A stretch of DNA of 64,000 bases from Saccharophagus degradans 2-40. GTDB lineage: Bacteria; Pseudomonadota; Gammaproteobacteria; Pseudomonadales; Cellvibrionaceae. Below the pieces are notes generated by a model. It had not been told where the DNA came from, did not search any database, and was given only the letters and a program-made list of their open reading frames with translations. Positions within the stretch are counted from its first letter, which is position 1, and each line of letters opens with the position of its first letter. A program made the position numbers and the translations under genes. Of this stretch, positions 1 through 8,626 are shown piece by piece. The DNA lies in assembly GCF_000013665.1 (NCBI RefSeq), contig NC_007912.1, positions 4,463,684 through 4,527,683 on the forward strand. The letters run 5' to 3'.

Positions 1-386
1 TCCATCACAATATACACACCGGAAATTAATGTACCCAAGTTAGACACTCCAGTGGCACTAATGCGTGGGGTAACTACCCAAAAGCGCGAATTTTTGCTGA
101 GGTTTTGCGACACTTCGCGATCTAACTCGGCAATAACCCGTACCGACTTCAAGTCGCGCGTGAGCTTCACGTCTTTTACTAAGCCTACTCGTACATCTTT
201 TAAACGTATTTGGGTTTGGCCGGGAATAATATCGGTCGCGTTAGCAAACTCTATTTCGATGGTTGCGCCTTTTTCCATGCGCGCTTGCACGGCTAACCAC
301 AATGCAATCGCTAAGGCCACAGCGGGCACTATCCATATTGGCGAGATTGAACTGATTCGCTGAACAGTTGCGCGGTTAATTCTCAT
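1..386 (-). CDS. pqiB: PqiB-like MCE-domain protein, 5' part only (runs off the window)
   Basis: Reading the minus strand from the ATG at 386 gives MRINRATVQRIS, then one membrane segment (about residues 14-33, IWIVPAVALAIALWLAV), then an MCE-like stretch (GQTQIRLKDVRVGLVKDV). The frame stays open to base 1, so about 128 residues are visible and the C-terminal part lies outside. The start is one base after the pqiA stop (TAGAATG), so the two genes are translationally linked. In the known Pqi system, PqiB is an inner-membrane-anchored MCE protein that forms a periplasmic lipid-transport tunnel with PqiA and PqiC. Assignment rests on motif recognition plus the adjacent pqiA. Confidence 0.85.
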   Translation of the reverse strand, partial: MRINRATVQRISSISPIWIVPAVALAIALWLAVQARMEKGATIEIEFANATDIIPGQTQIRLKDVRVGLVKDVKLTRDLKSVRVIAELDREVSQNLSKNSRFWVVTPRISATGVSNLGTLISGVYIVM

Positions 387-387
387 T

Positions 388-1782
388 CTAGGGTTCCGTT
401 TTTGATTCTTGGCTTGTTGATACGCCAGTGTTTGACGCTACATCATCTTGCTCGGCATTGGGCTTTTGATCAATTTCACAATACGCCCCCCAAGCTAATA
501 TTGGTTTGGTGTGCTCATCGCAGTGCTTAACACGTTCATCATCCTCATCGCAGGATGCATCCCACAGTAGGCGTGGGTCAAAACTTTCGGCGGCCAGCAT
601 GGTGAGCACCACCACCGCACCAAAGGCAATAATGGCACCTTCTGGCTCTACGGTGTAAATAAACCCAAATTGTACAAGTGCCACCAGTATTGTAACCACA
701 TACACATCCACCATGGACCAGCGGCCAACCACTTCTATAAGCCTGTACAATACCGTTCGGTGCTTAACCCCTACTTTAACCTTAGCTTTAACAGCCCAAA
801 TTAAGTAGTAAAGAATAACAAGTTTAGCAATGGGCACTAAAATACTGGCCACAAACACAATGGTTGCTATACCCCATAACCCTTCTTTTAACAGCTCGAT
901 AACGCCAGAAAAGATAGTATCTTTTTCGGTAATCCCCAGCGAGGTGTACTCCATAATAGGCAGCACATTAGCCGGTATATAGAGCAGAGTGGCGGCAACC
1001 ACAAGCGCCGTGGTTTTTTGTAAACTTGCCGGTATTCGTTTGTGAATGGCTGAATCACAGCGCGGGCAAGCGCCTTCATCCACTACGATTGATTCCCCCA
1101 CCAACGCCTGACAGATGCGACAGTCGTAAGCGTATTCGTTTTCTTCGCGGCTAAAATAGTTGTTAGTATTTATCCATTGCCACAGTTTACGCCGGTCTAT
1201 TTTTAAAAAGATTAACTGCAAAATGGCCACTAACATAAAAAACAGGTAGGCACCTGGGCCGAGTTTTAGCACTGCCATATCGGTGAGCTTTACCGTGGTT
1301 ATCACCACGCTAAGCATAAACACTTCGAGCATGCTCCAGCTTTGTGCCTGAATAAGCCAGCGCAACACCGGTGTGTGCCCAGGCATGCGCCGATTGAATT
1401 GATAGGGCAGTAGCACGTACATATACGCGCAAATTTCAAACAAGGGGAATAAAAATGTGGTGGTAACCACAAGCCCTGCAAGCAACCATTGATTGCGAGC
1501 CATTAGCGCACCCACACCATCCATAATGGTAGTGGTGTGGCTTTGCATACCAATTTCTAATGTTAAAAAGGGCAAAAAGTTACAAGCTATAAACAGCACC
1601 AGCGCGGCGAGGGAAAGCGCAGTCGCCGCCGCTAGCCAGCGCCCCTTGCCAGAGTGCAAGCTAGCGCCGCAGTTAAAGCACAACATTTCGTGCTCGGGAG
1701 AAATGGCCACTACTTTCTGTATTTCGCCACAGTCGTGGCAAATTAACCAATCCCGCTGCTGCTCAAGAAATTCTTGCGTCAT
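388..1782 (-). CDS. pqiA: PqiA-type membrane protein (paraquat-inducible protein A)
   Basis: A 464-residue protein with two PqiA repeats. Each starts with a zinc-ribbon-like pair of CxxC motifs (C15/C18 with C35/C38, and YDCRIC with ACPRC near residue 220-245) followed by about four hydrophobic segments. Known PqiA/YebS proteins are inner-membrane partners of MCE proteins in envelope lipid trafficking. The next gene downstream on the same strand begins an MCE protein, which supports this. The C-terminal 60 residues are acidic, Ser/Thr rich and unlike the family core. No strong ribosome binding site precedes the ATG. The 288-base gap upstream carries an inverted-repeat element. Confidence 0.92.
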   Translation of the reverse strand: MTQEFLEQQRDWLICHDCGEIQKVVAISPEHEMLCFNCGASLHSGKGRWLAAATALSLAALVLFIACNFLPFLTLEIGMQSHTTTIMDGVGALMARNQWLLAGLVVTTTFLFPLFEICAYMYVLLPYQFNRRMPGHTPVLRWLIQAQSWSMLEVFMLSVVITTVKLTDMAVLKLGPGAYLFFMLVAILQLIFLKIDRRKLWQWINTNNYFSREENEYAYDCRICQALVGESIVVDEGACPRCDSAIHKRIPASLQKTTALVVAATLLYIPANVLPIMEYTSLGITEKDTIFSGVIELLKEGLWGIATIVFVASILVPIAKLVILYYLIWAVKAKVKVGVKHRTVLYRLIEVVGRWSMVDVYVVTILVALVQFGFIYTVEPEGAIIAFGAVVVLTMLAAESFDPRLLWDASCDEDDERVKHCDEHTKPILAWGAYCEIDQKPNAEQDDVASNTGVSTSQESKTEP

Positions 1783-1815
1783 CCAATAACCAACGTTAGC
1801 CGTGAGGGAAAATGT

Positions 1816-2050
1816 AAAAACCTAAGGTTTTACAGTTTATTGATAAACCCCTCTATTATTCCTGCGAAGAGCTTAATCATTCTGAATCCGTAAACTCTTA
1901 GGGTGAAAGCTCAAAAAACGTATGAATATGGCCCTATAACTTGCTCAATTCGTCCATGAATTGAGCATTTTTGATCTTTCACCCTAAGAATTTACTCGCT
2001 GTGTTACTTGGGTCAGGTTTGCCATCACTCTAAAAAACCTAAGGTTTTAC
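1816..2050. repeat. Inverted-repeat element flanked by two 18-bp direct repeats
   Basis: Two arms at 1891-1917 and 1968-1994 are inverted copies of each other at 25 of 27 positions; the core CTTAGGGTGAAAG is exact. A second, inner perfect 9-bp inverted repeat (GCTCAATTC) sits at 1943-1951 and 1958-1966. The whole is bracketed by exact direct copies of AAAAACCTAAGGTTTTAC at 1816-1833 and 2033-2050, each itself a near-perfect palindrome. It fills the gap between ubiI-like and pqiA. It resembles a small non-autonomous mobile or REP-like element; no coding capacity is seen. Confidence 0.6.
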
Positions 2051-2070
2051 TTTGCTATTGCCGCTAAATG

Positions 2071-3354
2071 CTAGCCTGCAACAATCGAAACCATTTTGTT
2101 TTTTAACCAGCCGGCATTATTTAACCAGCGCATACCGCTGTTGCGCGCCCAGCGAATAGCTGGGTCGTCGGCAGCAAAAAGACGCTTAAAGCCTTCCATG
2201 GTTACCATCACCCCCAAGTTTTCGCCTTGGCGTTGGCGCTGATACCTGCGCAAAATACTGGTATCGGTGAGTGGCAGTTTGCGCTCGCAGGCGCGGGCAA
2301 TTTCATTCACTAAAATAGAAGCATCCGCCAAACCTAGGTTAGCCCCTAACCCCGCCAAGGGGTGAATAGTGTGGGCAGCGTCGCCAACCAATGCCAAGCT
2401 GGGTACAAAATAAGTTTTGGCGTGGCGCTGCTTAAGCGCAATAGCCACACGCTTGTCGGCCCACTCTACCGCGCCTAATTTGTATTCAAATTCGCGGCTT
2501 AGCTGCGCGCAAAATTCCTGCTCGGTTAACGCCATTAAGGCTTCGGCCTTGTTACTTTCTACAGACCACACGAGCGAGCAGAAGTTGGCAACTTTGTTGG
2601 CCAAATCATCGGCGCTTACATGCTCGCCTTCTGGGTTATCGCACAGGGGTAAAAAGGCGATTGGCCCCTGCTGGGTAAAGCGTTGCCAAGCGGTAAAGTT
2701 ATGGGGCTGCTCGGTGCGCACAGTGGTAACAATAGCCGTATGGCCATATTCCCATTCGCGTGTAGTTAAACCCGCCATTTCACGCAGGCTAGAATTGGCG
2801 CCATCAACCGCCAACACCAATTGTGCGCGAACTGTTTCGCCACTTACAAAGTGTAGCTGGGTTGGGCCTGATGCGTTGCCAAACGGATCGGTTACCGGTG
2901 CCGTTATACTCTCTACAAGCTTTGCTGCGCACACATCAACTTGAGCGTAGCCATCCCCCCGCGCCAAGCGCGCGCGCAATGCCCGTTGCAATACGCTGTT
3001 TTCAACAATGTGCCCCAAGCTATCGCGCTGTAATTCATTGCTATTAAATTGAATATTGCCCGTGCCTTCGGCATCCCACACATGCATATGTAAATAGGGG
3101 CAGGCGCGCTCGGCGACGATATCGGCCCACACGCCCGCCTGCTGCAATAGGCTGCGCGACGCGTTAGATAGCGCCACTACACGCGGGTCGAACTGGCCGC
3201 AAACAACGCTTGCCGCCGGTAGTTCTGGCGCGGCATCGATAAGCGCAACGCGCAAACCGGCACAGCGGGTGTTTGCCATTAACGCTGCCGCCAGTGCACT
3301 GCCGATAATGCCGCCGCCCACTATGGCTATGTCGTATTCTTGTTTCATAGCCAT
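2071..3354 (-). CDS. ubiI: UbiH/UbiF/VisC-family FAD monooxygenase, UbiI position
   Basis: A 427-residue flavoprotein hydroxylase of ubiquinone biosynthesis. It has an N-terminal Rossmann fingerprint (AIVGGGIIGSALAAAL, about residues 9-24), the DGANSSLRE motif near residue 185, and the second FAD motif LVGDAAHTIHPLAGLGANLG near residue 323. It follows ubiH on the same strand with a TAGCATG junction, the order ygfB-pepP-ubiH-ubiI known from enterobacteria, which favours the C5-hydroxylase UbiI. Sequence alone does not separate UbiI from UbiF or UbiM. A second ATG two codons in (MKQEYD) is an equally good start. Confidence 0.85.
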   Translation of the reverse strand: MAMKQEYDIAIVGGGIIGSALAAALMANTRCAGLRVALIDAAPELPAASVVCGQFDPRVVALSNASRSLLQQAGVWADIVAERACPYLHMHVWDAEGTGNIQFNSNELQRDSLGHIVENSVLQRALRARLARGDGYAQVDVCAAKLVESITAPVTDPFGNASGPTQLHFVSGETVRAQLVLAVDGANSSLREMAGLTTREWEYGHTAIVTTVRTEQPHNFTAWQRFTQQGPIAFLPLCDNPEGEHVSADDLANKVANFCSLVWSVESNKAEALMALTEQEFCAQLSREFEYKLGAVEWADKRVAIALKQRHAKTYFVPSLALVGDAAHTIHPLAGLGANLGLADASILVNEIARACERKLPLTDTSILRRYQRQRQGENLGVMVTMEGFKRLFAADDPAIRWARNSGMRWLNNAGWLKNKMVSIVAG

Positions 3355-3355
3355 G

Positions 3356-4672
3356 CTACACCTCGGCCAATTCGGCTTGCGCCTGTTTGCGCAACAAATA
3401 ACGCTGTAACAGGTTTAACTCGGCACGAGCCATACCGCGCCCCATCATTTGATCGAAAAAATCTTTTTGCGCGGCAGGCGCAGCCTGTAACCCAAGCAAG
3501 CCGAGGTTGCGCAATAACTGTAACGGCTTGCGGTTGTTGGAAAATAAACTGTTAAACCCGTGGCTAAGCATGGTGGTGGCAAACTGATCCCGCGACTGCT
3601 TTGCCAAATAGGCCTGCAGGGTTGGCAAGCTGCCCAACCAAGTGTTTTGCTTGTGGGCTTCGGCGAGTGCCGCGGTAAGTTGAGCGCAATCGCGCACGGC
3701 CAAATTAAAACCTTGCCCCGCTACTGGGTGCAAAAAGTGCGCTGCGTTCCCCACCAGTGCCAAGCCAGAACGCACCTGCTCTTTCGCTAAGCTGAGCTTT
3801 AATGGGTAGTGATGGCGCGTGCTAATTTTTTGAAAGCTACCCAAACGGTAACCAAATGTATTTTGTATTTGCGCCAAACAATCTTCATCGCTTAGGGCAA
3901 GGGTGGTTTGCAACTGCGATTCTGGGCGCGTCCACACCAATGCACTTTGGCAACCGCGCTCGCCACCGCCGCGAGGCAATAACGCCATGGGCCCCTGCTC
4001 TGTAAACCGCTCGTAGGCGACGCACTTATGCGGCTCGCTGTGATGCACATTGGCAATAACGGCATGCTGGCCGTAGTCGTTTATATCGACACCTATACCT
4101 AGCTGTTTGCGCAGGCCAGATTCAGCACCGTCGGCAACAATTAGCAATTGCGCGCGCAATGTTTGTGACGCCTGCTGCTCTTGTTCAAACTCTACTGTTA
4201 TTTCTGTGGCTTGGGCCTTAGGAGCAATAGCCGTAACGGTTGCTGGGCAAAGCTGAGTAATACGCCCTGTTTGCTTAACGGCAGCCAGTAGGGCTTGGCC
4301 CAAATGGGCGTTATCCAGAACAAACCCTAATGCGCCCAGCGTATGTTGCGCTCTGGCGTTTGCTACCGAGTAGCGGGTACGCCCTAAATGGCCGCGATCG
4401 CTCACATCCACCGTGCGAATTGCCGTTGCATGGCGAGCCAGTGCCGGCCAAACCTCTAGCGCATCCAACAATTCAACGCTGCCAGCAGATACCGCTGTTG
4501 AGCGGCTATCAAAACTGTTGCCCGTTACTGCAGGCTGATGCGTAACGGCCGCCCGCTCTACGATGGCCACTTGCAGCGCGGGCATTTCTTGCACCAGCAT
4601 TAAAGCGAGGCTTAGCCCCACCATGCCACCGCCTGCAATGACTATATCGTATTGGTAGTTAGTACTTACCAT
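3356..4672 (-). CDS. ubiH: 2-octaprenyl-6-methoxyphenol hydroxylase (UbiH)
   Basis: A 438-residue FAD-dependent aromatic-ring hydroxylase. Visible motifs are the N-terminal nucleotide fold DIVIAGGGMVGLSLAL, the central ADGAESGLRKQLGI and the C-terminal LALVGNAAHFLHPVAGQG, which binds the FAD ribityl/pyrophosphate. The usual GD of this last motif reads GN, as in E. coli UbiH-like proteins as I recall. It is paralogous to the following gene (about 30-35% alike by eye) and sits downstream of pepP. The role is hydroxylation of a ring carbon during ubiquinone synthesis on the inner face of the membrane. Confidence 0.9.
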   Translation of the reverse strand: MVSTNYQYDIVIAGGGMVGLSLALMLVQEMPALQVAIVERAAVTHQPAVTGNSFDSRSTAVSAGSVELLDALEVWPALARHATAIRTVDVSDRGHLGRTRYSVANARAQHTLGALGFVLDNAHLGQALLAAVKQTGRITQLCPATVTAIAPKAQATEITVEFEQEQQASQTLRAQLLIVADGAESGLRKQLGIGVDINDYGQHAVIANVHHSEPHKCVAYERFTEQGPMALLPRGGGERGCQSALVWTRPESQLQTTLALSDEDCLAQIQNTFGYRLGSFQKISTRHHYPLKLSLAKEQVRSGLALVGNAAHFLHPVAGQGFNLAVRDCAQLTAALAEAHKQNTWLGSLPTLQAYLAKQSRDQFATTMLSHGFNSLFSNNRKPLQLLRNLGLLGLQAAPAAQKDFFDQMMGRGMARAELNLLQRYLLRKQAQAELAEV

Positions 4673-4706
4673 CTAGCTCTTACCGTACTTGCTAACGTTG
4701 TTTCGG

Positions 4707-6026
4707 TTAATGTGCGTTCGCCATAATGGCTTCTATTTGCGCACGCTCTTTGGGGGCATCTTTACTTAATATTTCGCAGCCATCTTTTGTTACTAATACA
4801 TCGTCTTCTATACGTATGCCTATGCCGCGCCATTTTTTAGGTACATCGGTATTGTCGGGGGACACATAAATGCCAGGCTCTACGGTCATCACCATACCTG
4901 GCTCAAGCACCCGCCAAGCGCCGCCCACTTTGTAGTCGCCCACATCGTGTACATCCATGCCCAACCAGTGGCCAATACGATGCATATAAAACTGTCGGTA
5001 CGATTCTTTTTCTATTACATCCTCAAGCTTGCCTTCAAGTAAACCTAAGTCGAGCAAGCCTTGGCTAATAACCCTTACCGATACATCGTGCGGCGCATTC
5101 CAGTGGTTACCCGGTTTAACTTCTGCAATGGCCGCTTTTTGAGCATCCAATACTATGTCGTATAGCGCTGCTTGCTCGGTAGAGAACTTGCCATTAACAG
5201 GAAAGGTGCGGGTGATATCGGAGGCGTAATTGAGGTATTCGCAGCCGGCATCGATAAGCACTAAATCGCCGTCGCGTAATTTTTCACTGTTTTCTACATA
5301 GTGCAAAATACAGCCATTTTTGCCGCCACCAACAATAGCGTTGTAGGCTTGAAAACGCGCACCCTGTTGCGCGCAGTAATGAATAATATCTGCCTCAAGT
5401 TGGTATTCGTACACCCCCGGTGCACAGGCCTGCATGGCTTGAATATGCGCCTGCGCAGAAATACAGGCCGCCTGCTGCATAATGCGCACTTCGGCTGCGC
5501 TTTTATACAAGCGCATATCGTGGAGCAGGTGATCTAAATCTAAAAACTCGCCGGGCGGAATGGCTCCCGAGCGCACTTTTGCGCGAATAAGGTTTACCCA
5601 TGTCATTACGCGCTTGTCGAATGATGGGTCTTTACCCATGGCGTAATAAACCCGCTCGCGGCCTTCCATAAGGCCAGAAAGAATCTCGTCCAAGTCGTCT
5701 ATAGGGAAGGCATCGTCGGCGCCGTATTTTTCACACGCGCCCTCTGGGCCAGCACGGTAGCCATCCCAAATTTCTTTTTCTTTATCGCGCTCGCGACAAA
5801 ACATAACAACTTCGCCATGCTCGCGGCCAGGAATAAGCACCAAAACTGCGTTGGGTTCATCAAAGCCTGAAAGGTAATAAAAATCGCTATCTTGGCGGAA
5901 CGAATAGTGGGTATCGCGGCTGCGCGTTTTTTCTGCCGCGGAGGGTAATATTGCAATGCTGTCTGGTTCCATCATTGCCATTAACGCCTTGCGGCGACGG
6001 GCGAATTCCTGTTTTGTAATTTGCAT
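4707..6026 (-). CDS. pepP: Xaa-Pro aminopeptidase (PepP)
   Basis: M24B metallopeptidase of 439 residues that removes an N-terminal residue preceding proline. The N-terminal creatinase-like domain (YYLSGFDEPNAVL) is followed by the pita-bread catalytic domain with its metal ligands: Asp in LIDAGCEYLNYASDITRTF, His in HRIGHWLGMDVHDVG, and Glu in MTVEPGIYV and IRIEDDVL. I chose the ATG at 6026 (MQITKQEF) because AGAGG lies four bases upstream; an in-frame extension to 6053 lacks a ribosome site. The gene belongs to the conserved ygfB-pepP-ubiH-ubiI block. Confidence 0.93.
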   Translation of the reverse strand: MQITKQEFARRRKALMAMMEPDSIAILPSAAEKTRSRDTHYSFRQDSDFYYLSGFDEPNAVLVLIPGREHGEVVMFCRERDKEKEIWDGYRAGPEGACEKYGADDAFPIDDLDEILSGLMEGRERVYYAMGKDPSFDKRVMTWVNLIRAKVRSGAIPPGEFLDLDHLLHDMRLYKSAAEVRIMQQAACISAQAHIQAMQACAPGVYEYQLEADIIHYCAQQGARFQAYNAIVGGGKNGCILHYVENSEKLRDGDLVLIDAGCEYLNYASDITRTFPVNGKFSTEQAALYDIVLDAQKAAIAEVKPGNHWNAPHDVSVRVISQGLLDLGLLEGKLEDVIEKESYRQFYMHRIGHWLGMDVHDVGDYKVGGAWRVLEPGMVMTVEPGIYVSPDNTDVPKKWRGIGIRIEDDVLVTKDGCEILSKDAPKERAQIEAIMANAH

Positions 6027-6121
6027 ATGGCCTCTACGACTGTTTAAACCCAAATTTCGTTATTGCTTATTTAATGCCAACTTAACCTAACTTCTTATTG
6101 CTAATCACTAACTACTAGCGA

Positions 6122-6715
6122 TCAATGCACTAGGCCTGCGTCTCCCGCAGGTTTTGGCGCTTTGGCGGCAAGTTCGGAGTAAACGCATAACACGGCTACT
6201 TTTACGTATTCCACCAATTCAAACCAATACACTTCGTTTTCTTCCAGCTCGTCCACTTCGGCACTTATTTGCGCTATGTGGGCTAAATCTTTAATGGCAT
6301 CGGCGGCATCGGTACTAAAGGCATCGCTGCCCTCTAACCCCGAGCGGCCCAAACCGTGTAAAAAGCCGGTGCACCACGCGCCTAGTTCCTCGGCCCTGCG
6401 CACTATGCCGACATCATCACTTGGCAATAAGGGTTGAAAACCAAGCTGCGTATCCACCAAGGCGTTGCGTGTTTTTTCTAATAGTAAATCAAATAATGCG
6501 AGGCGATCTTCTTCTAAATCAAAATCGGCCAGCTCCATGTACTCCACCGCCAACATTCGCCATGCGGCCGTGTCGAGCACCGCCTCTGGGCCTACCTTGG
6601 CCTGCTTGCCGCTCAAATAGCCACACAGCAAACCCTGCAATTCGGACACGGAGTTAACCGCGCCCATGGACAACATTTGGTCGTTTAAAAACGCGAAATC
6701 AAAAAGGTTACTCAT
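6122..6715 (-). CDS. ygfB: YgfB/YecA-family (UPF0149) protein
   Basis: A 197-residue acidic soluble protein with the UPF0149 pattern: LQGLLCGYLSG near residue 25 and AEELGAWCTGFLHGLG near residue 107. It lies upstream of pepP, as in many gammaproteobacteria. The biochemical role is not established in general; in Pseudomonas aeruginosa, YgfB has been linked to regulation of ampDh3 and beta-lactam tolerance. The ATG at 6715 is preceded by a weak purine-rich stretch. It is divergent from the zapA locus. Confidence 0.85.
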   Translation of the reverse strand: MSNLFDFAFLNDQMLSMGAVNSVSELQGLLCGYLSGKQAKVGPEAVLDTAAWRMLAVEYMELADFDLEEDRLALFDLLLEKTRNALVDTQLGFQPLLPSDDVGIVRRAEELGAWCTGFLHGLGRSGLEGSDAFSTDAADAIKDLAHIAQISAEVDELEENEVYWFELVEYVKVAVLCVYSELAAKAPKPAGDAGLVH

Positions 6716-7131
6716 GGATACAACTTAATTTTGAAGTAGTAGTAAATTGCTGCCGCCAATACGCTGCCTTTGTTACTTGCGCGCGTTGGCTGTTCGATGC
6801 GCCATATTATCACTTACCCTGCGACACGATGCGAGGGATTCACCCAAACCAGCGCTAAAGTGCCTATAAACCCTACTTATTACTCAATATCGCCCAATAA
6901 TTCTAGGCCGCAACGGCACAGAGATTGACCCTAGGCGGTAGGCGCCATATATTATCGCAATCTTACTCACTCTCGGTTAGCCATCACGCGCACTTTGCCT
7001 GCGCTAATCTATAATTAAACACACATGCTGCGGCAACTTTTTAAAGGTGCTCCTGTATGCGTTGAATTTAGAGGGTGAGTTGGGGCGCACACCCTAAAAA
7101 TATTCGCGGTTCACTGTCTGTAAGGTACGTT
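6716..7131. other. Divergent intergenic region ygfB / zapB-like
   Basis: No gene is supported in this 416-base gap. It must hold the promoters for the minus-strand ygfB-pepP-ubi block and for the plus-strand ZapB-like/zapA pair. A perfect TATAAT lies at 7010-7015 on the plus strand, but no convincing -35 sits 16-18 bases upstream, so a promoter there is only possible. Confidence 0.4.
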
Positions 7132-7341
7132 ATGTCGAACATAGCAATGGAGCAAGTTGAAGCTAAACTCGATGAGTTAATTGGCTTGTGTACGCGCTTA
7201 GAAAAAGAGAACGCCACGCTGCGCGCAAAGGAAGACAGCTGGCAGCAGGAGCGTTTGCGCTTACTGGAAAAAAACGAAATCGCGCGCAAGCGCGTAGAAG
7301 CCATGATTGAGCGGCTTAAAAAAATTCATACTGAAGCATAA
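7132..7341 (+). CDS. ZapB-like short coiled-coil protein (TIGR02449 type)
   Basis: A 69-residue protein made almost entirely of heptad-like helix (MEQVEAKLDELIGLCTRLEKE, then ENATLRAKEDSWQQERLRLLEK). It matches the small ZapB-like family usually found just before zapA in pseudomonads and relatives, and is presumed to be an auxiliary division-ring factor. The start at 7132 is chosen because TAAGG lies seven bases upstream; an open extension back to 7075 has no ribosome site. It ends 11 bases before zapA, whose ribosome site overlaps its stop codon. Confidence 0.8.
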   Translation: MSNIAMEQVEAKLDELIGLCTRLEKENATLRAKEDSWQQERLRLLEKNEIARKRVEAMIERLKKIHTEA

Positions 7342-7352
7342 GGAATAGATAC

Positions 7353-7646
7353 GTGACGGATAGCAATCGAGTTTACGTAAACATACTGGATAAGGATTAC
7401 CAGATTGCCTGCCCCGCCGAAGAGCGAGATGCACTGCACCGCGCTGCAGAGGAGCTGGACGAACGCATGCGCGCCATTCGCAATACAGGCAGTATTATTG
7501 GCTTAGAACGCATCGCGGTGATGGCAGCTTTAAACCTGTGCCACGAACTGCAACAACAGCGCAAAAATACAGCTAAGCCGAATGATGCCGAATCTATTTC
7601 GCGCATGATGCAAAAAATAGATAAAGTACTCACTTCGCACGAATAG
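7353..7646 (+). CDS. zapA: Cell division protein ZapA
   Basis: A 97-residue protein with the ZapA N-terminal globular domain (VYVNILDKDYQIACPAEE) followed by the long helix that forms an antiparallel tetramer (RIAVMAALNLCHELQQQ). ZapA cross-links FtsZ filaments at the division site. The start is GTG at 7353, with AAGGA at 7340-7344 overlapping the upstream stop. The order ZapB-like, zapA, 6S RNA, ygfA is the standard gammaproteobacterial arrangement. Confidence 0.92.
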   Translation: MTDSNRVYVNILDKDYQIACPAEERDALHRAAEELDERMRAIRNTGSIIGLERIAVMAALNLCHELQQQRKNTAKPNDAESISRMMQKIDKVLTSHE

Positions 7647-7653
7647 CCTACCC

Positions 7654-7690
7654 GCCCGCCATATGTGCGGGCGACTTCTCCTTTATTTTT
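7654..7690 (+). terminator. Probable Rho-independent terminator after zapA
   Basis: A perfect GCCCGC/GCGGGC stem (7654-7659 and 7667-7672) with a 7-base loop is followed by a pyrimidine-rich tract ending in ATTTTT. It lies eight bases after the zapA stop. Confidence 0.55.
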
Positions 7691-7741
7691 ACCGCTTTGC
7701 CTCACTTCAAAATTGTCAAGACTGGTATCCAAAAAGTTGGG

Positions 7742-7750
7742 TGATATACT
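7742..7750 (+). promoter_or_regulatory. Extended -10 promoter of the 6S RNA gene
   Basis: TG-A-TATACT at 7742-7750 is an extended -10 element. It puts the start of transcription at about 7757, exactly where the 6S RNA closing stem begins. No good -35 hexamer lies 17 bases upstream; a TTGTCA at 7713-7718 is too far away. Confidence 0.55.
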
Positions 7751-7756
7751 TAAAGC

Positions 7757-7933
7757 CAAGCCTGGGATGTTTGCTTGTTAGCGTAATCCCTGAGCCGATA
7801 ACGTTACACCCGGAGGCGGCTCGCGTATGTTGGTGTGCATGTCCGCGCGACGGAAAGCCTAATACATATCAGCTCCCTCCCCCTTGAACTGTCGGGTTCA
7901 AGGTAAAGTTAACGGCGGCATTTCCGGGCACTT
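7757..7933 (+). ncRNA. ssrS: 6S RNA
   Basis: The region between zapA and ygfA carries the hallmarks of 6S RNA, the regulator that binds sigma70-RNA polymerase in stationary phase. The 5' GCCTGGGATG (7760-7769) pairs with 3' CATTTCCGGGC (about 7919-7929), closing the long hairpin. The conserved CCCTGAGCCGATA lies at 7788-7800, and the distal CCTTGAAC...GGGTTCAAGG hairpin near 7882-7903 matches E. coli 6S closely. The downstream gene is ygfA, as in E. coli. The ends are estimated to within about 5 bases. Confidence 0.9.
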
Positions 7934-7952
7934 TTATCTTGCAGCAGCGCCA

Positions 7953-8537
7953 ATGAATAAAGACACATTAAGGCAAACCATGCGCGCCAAGCGCAACGCG
8001 TTAACGCCAAGCCAACAAGCTTTTGCCAGTGAGCAGGTAGCAACACACTTAGCTCAAAGCAGCGACTACCAGCAAGCCACCCACATCGCTTTTTATTTAG
8101 CTTGCGATGGCGAATTAGATTTAACCCCTGCCCTCAAGCAAGCCCTTGCAGATAACAAAGCCTGCTACTTACCCGTTATTGCCCCCAACCGCCAGTTGCG
8201 TTTTCGCCGCTACAACGAAGGTTGCTCGTTAGTAACAAACCGCTACGGCATTGCCGAACCGAGCGCAGACAACCCAGAAATTCAACCCAACCGCTTAGAC
8301 CTAGTACTTGCCCCGCTTGTTGGTTTTGACAGTAACTTTAATCGCTTAGGCATGGGTGGCGGGTTTTACGACAGCACCTTTCGCCGCGCGCCGCAGCCTT
8401 TAGGCAAGCGCGATAGACGAGCCGCGGTATTATTTGGCGTTGGCCATAGCGTTCAAAAAGTTGCGCAATTAGAAAGGGAAGCGTGGGATGTAACACTGGA
8501 TGGTGTGCTGACAGAAACAGGGCTGGACCTGCGTTAG
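7953..8537 (+). CDS. ygfA: 5-formyltetrahydrofolate cyclo-ligase
   Basis: A 194-residue ATP-dependent enzyme converting 5-formyl-THF to 5,10-methenyl-THF. The family signature is present: DLVLAPLVGFD followed by RLGMGGGFYDSTF near residue 130-145, and the N-terminal basic helix MRAKRNALTPSQQ. I chose the ATG at 7953 (MNKDTLRQ) because the open frame upstream lies inside 6S RNA. It is probably co-transcribed with 6S RNA, as in other gammaproteobacteria, giving a folate enzyme whose expression is tied to the 6S precursor. Confidence 0.9.
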   Translation: MNKDTLRQTMRAKRNALTPSQQAFASEQVATHLAQSSDYQQATHIAFYLACDGELDLTPALKQALADNKACYLPVIAPNRQLRFRRYNEGCSLVTNRYGIAEPSADNPEIQPNRLDLVLAPLVGFDSNFNRLGMGGGFYDSTFRRAPQPLGKRDRRAAVLFGVGHSVQKVAQLEREAWDVTLDGVLTETGLDLR

Positions 8538-8554
8538 CGGCTTTTTTAGTAGGC

Positions 8555-8586
8555 CATAAAAAAGGGCCTCTGTTGCCAGAAGCCCC
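8555..8586 (-). terminator. Rho-independent terminator (minus strand) for the 46-residue gene
   Basis: On the minus strand GGGCTTCTG-GCAA-CAGAGGCCC (one G-T pair) is followed directly by TTTTTT. It points away from ygfA and ends the transcript of the small membrane-peptide gene at 8627-8767. A second A/T inverted repeat (CTTTTTTA/TAAAAAAG) overlaps it toward ygfA. Confidence 0.75.
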
Positions 8587-8626
8587 GGTGATTTGCTCTC
8601 AGTCCATGAACGTTCGCGTTACACCA

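Noticed and set aside
52..363. 103-codon plus-strand frame
   Set aside because: It lies antisense to the pqiB 5' region, which has a recognisable MCE-domain reading; the plus frame shows no known motif.
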